DNA from: Accumulibacter sp.
Lineage (GTDB): Bacteria > Pseudomonadota > Gammaproteobacteria > Burkholderiales > Rhodocyclaceae
Length of the DNA: 9,131 bases
Direction: 5' to 3'
Assembly: GCA_031274075.1 (NCBI GenBank)
Contig: JAISQQ010000081.1
Location: 1-9,131, forward strand
A model generated the notes under the pieces. It was not told the DNA's origin. It saw only the letters and a program-made list of their open reading frames with translations, and made no database searches. Positions 6,163 to 9,131 of this stretch are shown one piece after another. The translations under genes were made by a program, and so were the position numbers. Position 1 is the stretch's first letter; each line of letters opens with the position of its first letter.

Positions 6163-7405
6163 CCTGCTTGGGCCGGGCAAGCCCTTGCGTCTGGCGTTCG
6201 AGGCGCGCAAGCCGCATTCGCTGATCTTCTGGGGGCCGCCGGGGGTCGGCAAGACGACGCTGGCGCGGCTGATGGCGGACGCCTTCGACGCCGAGTTCCT
6301 GGCGCTGTCCGCCGTCTTTTCCGGGGTCAAGGACATCCGCGACGCCGTGGCGCGGGCCGGGGTCGCGCGCGCGCAGCATGGACGCGCGACGATCCTGTTC
6401 GTCGACGAGGTGCACCGCTTCAACAAGGCGCAGCAGGACGCCTTTCTCCCCTACGTCGAGGAAGGCTTGCTGACGTTGGTCGGCGCGACCACAGAGAATC
6501 CCTCGTTCGAGGTCATTTCGGCCTTGCTTTCGCGCGCCGCGGTCTATGTGCTCAATCCCTTGTCGACCGAGGAGATGGGGCTGCTTTTCGCGCGCGCCTG
6601 CGCCAAGGCCTTGCAGGAACTCTCCTTCGACGACGAGGCGCGCGACCGCCTGATCGGCCACGCCGACGGCGACGCGCGCCGCCTCATCAACCTGCTCGAA
6701 CAGACACAGACGGCGGCGGCGACGGCCCGGCGGACGCGGATCGACGGCGCTTTCATCGACGACACGCTGGCGCAGAACCTGCGCCGCTTCGACAAGGGCG
6801 GCGAAGCGTTCTACGACCAGATCTCGGCGCTGCACAAGTCGGTGCGCGGCTCGAACCCCGACGCCGCGCTGTACTGGTTCTGCCGCATGCTCGACGGCGG
6901 AACCGATCCGCGCTACCTGGCGCGGCGCATCGTGCGCATGGCCTGGGAGGACATCGGCCTGGCCGATCCGCGCGCCGCGCAGGTCGCCGCCGCCGCCGCC
7001 GAAACCTACGAGCGCCTGGGTTCGCCGGAAGGCGAGCTGGCGCTGGGCGAAGCGGTGATCTACATGGCCATGGCCGCCAAGTCGAACGCCTCCTACCTCG
7101 CGTATAATGCCGCGCGAGCCTTCGTCGCCAAGGACGGTTCCCGCCCGGTGCCGCTGCGCCTGCGCAACGCGCCGACCAAGCTGATGCGCGAACTCGACTA
7201 CGGCAAGAACTACCGCTACGCGCACCACGAGGCGGAAGCCTACGCGGCGGGCGAGAGCTACTTCCCCGACGACATGCCGCCGGTCGAATGGTACCGGCCC
7301 ACCGACCGGGGGCTGGAAATCAGGATTCGCGAGAAGCTCGCGCACCTGCGCGAACTCGACCGCGAAGCGCTGCAAAAAGCGAAAAAAACCAACCCGACCG
7401 AATGA
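6074..7405 (+). CDS. rarA: Replication-associated recombination protein RarA (MgsA), AAA+ ATPase
   Basis: Clamp-loader-like AAA+ ATPase, related to eukaryotic WRNIP1/Mgs1, that acts at stalled replication forks and contacts SSB in E. coli. The product is 443 aa, normal for the family. Walker A GPPGVGKT lies at 54-61, Walker B ILFVDE at 107-112 followed by VHRFNKAQQDAFLP, sensor 1 GATTENPSF at 137-145, and a probable arginine finger in SALLSRA (R154). The C-terminal helical and tetramerisation part includes SVRGSNPDAALYW, MAWEDIGLADPRA and the late KNYRYAHHE. The GTG start 3 bases after a lolA TGA is supported by the preserved N-terminus and by its copy in the left duplication; only a weak AGG (6061-6063) precedes it. 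In the uninterrupted operon it would follow lolA directly; here it follows the inserted endonuclease and the lolA tail. Confidence 0.96.
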   Translation: MSDLFVQAHPVPLAEALRPRTLDEVIGQRHLLGPGKPLRLAFEARKPHSLIFWGPPGVGKTTLARLMADAFDAEFLALSAVFSGVKDIRDAVARAGVARAQHGRATILFVDEVHRFNKAQQDAFLPYVEEGLLTLVGATTENPSFEVISALLSRAAVYVLNPLSTEEMGLLFARACAKALQELSFDDEARDRLIGHADGDARRLINLLEQTQTAAATARRTRIDGAFIDDTLAQNLRRFDKGGEAFYDQISALHKSVRGSNPDAALYWFCRMLDGGTDPRYLARRIVRMAWEDIGLADPRAAQVAAAAAETYERLGSPEGELALGEAVIYMAMAAKSNASYLAYNAARAFVAKDGSRPVPLRLRNAPTKLMRELDYGKNYRYAHHEAEAYAAGESYFPDDMPPVEWYRPTDRGLEIRIREKLAHLRELDREALQKAKKTNPTE

Positions 7406-7498
7406 TCCAATGCCTGCCTGAAAGCCGAAAAATGGAGCCTAGACGAACGGGAAAAGCAAACGCGCCCCGGCCGGTTTTTCGGTCTTCACTACTTTTGA

Positions 7499-8791
<1,293 letters not shown>

Positions 8792-8854
8792 GTATCGCGC
8801 CCGCTTCCGCGAAAACGCCTTCTTGACGCCGGCAAAATTTGCGAAGGAACCCCC

Positions 8855-9131
8855 ATGTCATTCCATGTTGAATTCCTGAAGCCGGGCGATGGCCGCTGGA
8901 GGCAAACCTTGGCGCTGCTGGCCCTCGCCCTGTGCTGCGCCTCGTCCGCGGGAGCGGAAACCTTCTCGGAACTCCTCGACAGGGCGGAACGAAACGAGGC
9001 GGCAGCGCAGTTTGAGCTTGGGCGGCGGCACGAGCGCGGGGAGATCGTGGGGACACATTATGCGGAGGCGGTCAGATGGTATCAAAAGGCCGCTGAACAG
9101 GGGTATGCGGAGGCGCAGTTTGCCCTAGGGC
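8855..9131 (+). CDS. Sel1-repeat (TPR-like) secreted protein, 5' part
   Basis: The frame is open from ATG 8855 to the window end (92 codons), so the gene is cut off. AAGGA at 8844-8848, six bases before the ATG, supports the start. The protein has a signal peptide: basic GRWRQ, a hydrophobic core TLALLALALCCASS, and likely signal peptidase I cleavage after SAGA (about residue 34). The cysteines are not in a good lipobox. The mature part begins two Sel1-like repeats: AAAQFELGRRHERGEIV, then YAEAVRWYQKAAEQGYAEAQ followed by FALG. Sel1 repeats form alpha-solenoids that bind other proteins; the specific role cannot be told. It lies 63 bases after serS, and whether it is cotranscribed is unclear. 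Confidence 0.85.
   Translation, partial: MSFHVEFLKPGDGRWRQTLALLALALCCASSAGAETFSELLDRAERNEAAAQFELGRRHERGEIVGTHYAEAVRWYQKAAEQGYAEAQFALG

Noticed and set aside
7425..7482. Inverted repeat CCGAAAAA / TTTTTCGG and CCGGCCGG plus T-run between rarA and serS as a terminator
   Set aside because: The 8-bp arms are 42 bases apart and CCGGCCGG has no loop, so neither makes a convincing intrinsic terminator.
8823..8828. TTGACG as a -35 box for the Sel1-repeat gene
   Set aside because: No -10-like hexamer at 16-18 bases spacing; that position is GC-rich and overlaps the ribosome site.

Overview
The window looks like a GC-rich betaproteobacterial chromosome, possibly Rhodocyclales-like; this is inferred from gene content, codon use and synteny only. 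All genes I can support lie on the + strand. The backbone is the conserved cell-division and envelope cluster ftsK - lolA - rarA - serS, followed by the start of a secreted Sel1-repeat protein that runs off the right edge.

Layout: bases 1-283 hold no gene. They carry a perfect 18-bp inverted repeat, an unusual inverted pair of 7-bp tandem repeats (CAGAGGA) around a small hairpin, and a TATAAT -10 box just before ftsK. ftsK (284-2614) overlaps lolA (2611-3309) by 4 bases (ATGA).

Between lolA and rarA, where the ancestral operon would have 3 bases, there is an extra segment of about 2.6 kb. It contains a complete type II restriction-modification pair of the BsuBI/PstI family: an N6-adenine methyltransferase (3412-4914) and an endonuclease (4904-5908), predicted to act on CTGCAG. 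The pair is flanked by direct copies of the lolA 3' end plus the rarA 5' end (3246-3374 and 6007-6162; 111 of 115 bases identical in the ungapped part, plus a 27-base deletion in the left copy). This is the structure expected of insertion with long target duplication, a mobility mode described for restriction-modification genes. Because the target was copied, lolA is intact on the left and rarA is intact on the right. A rarA 5' stub remains before the methyltransferase and a lolA 3' tail remains after the endonuclease. The insert is visibly less GC-rich than its flanks.

How the parts work together: the insert lies in the same direction as the host operon, so read-through from ftsK-lolA could transcribe methylase, nuclease, rarA and serS. 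The rarA stub is open in frame into the methyltransferase. The lolA tail reopens in frame after the nuclease and stops 3 bases before the rarA GTG. The chromosomal lolA/rarA translation-coupling signal may therefore serve both the inserted genes and the displaced rarA.
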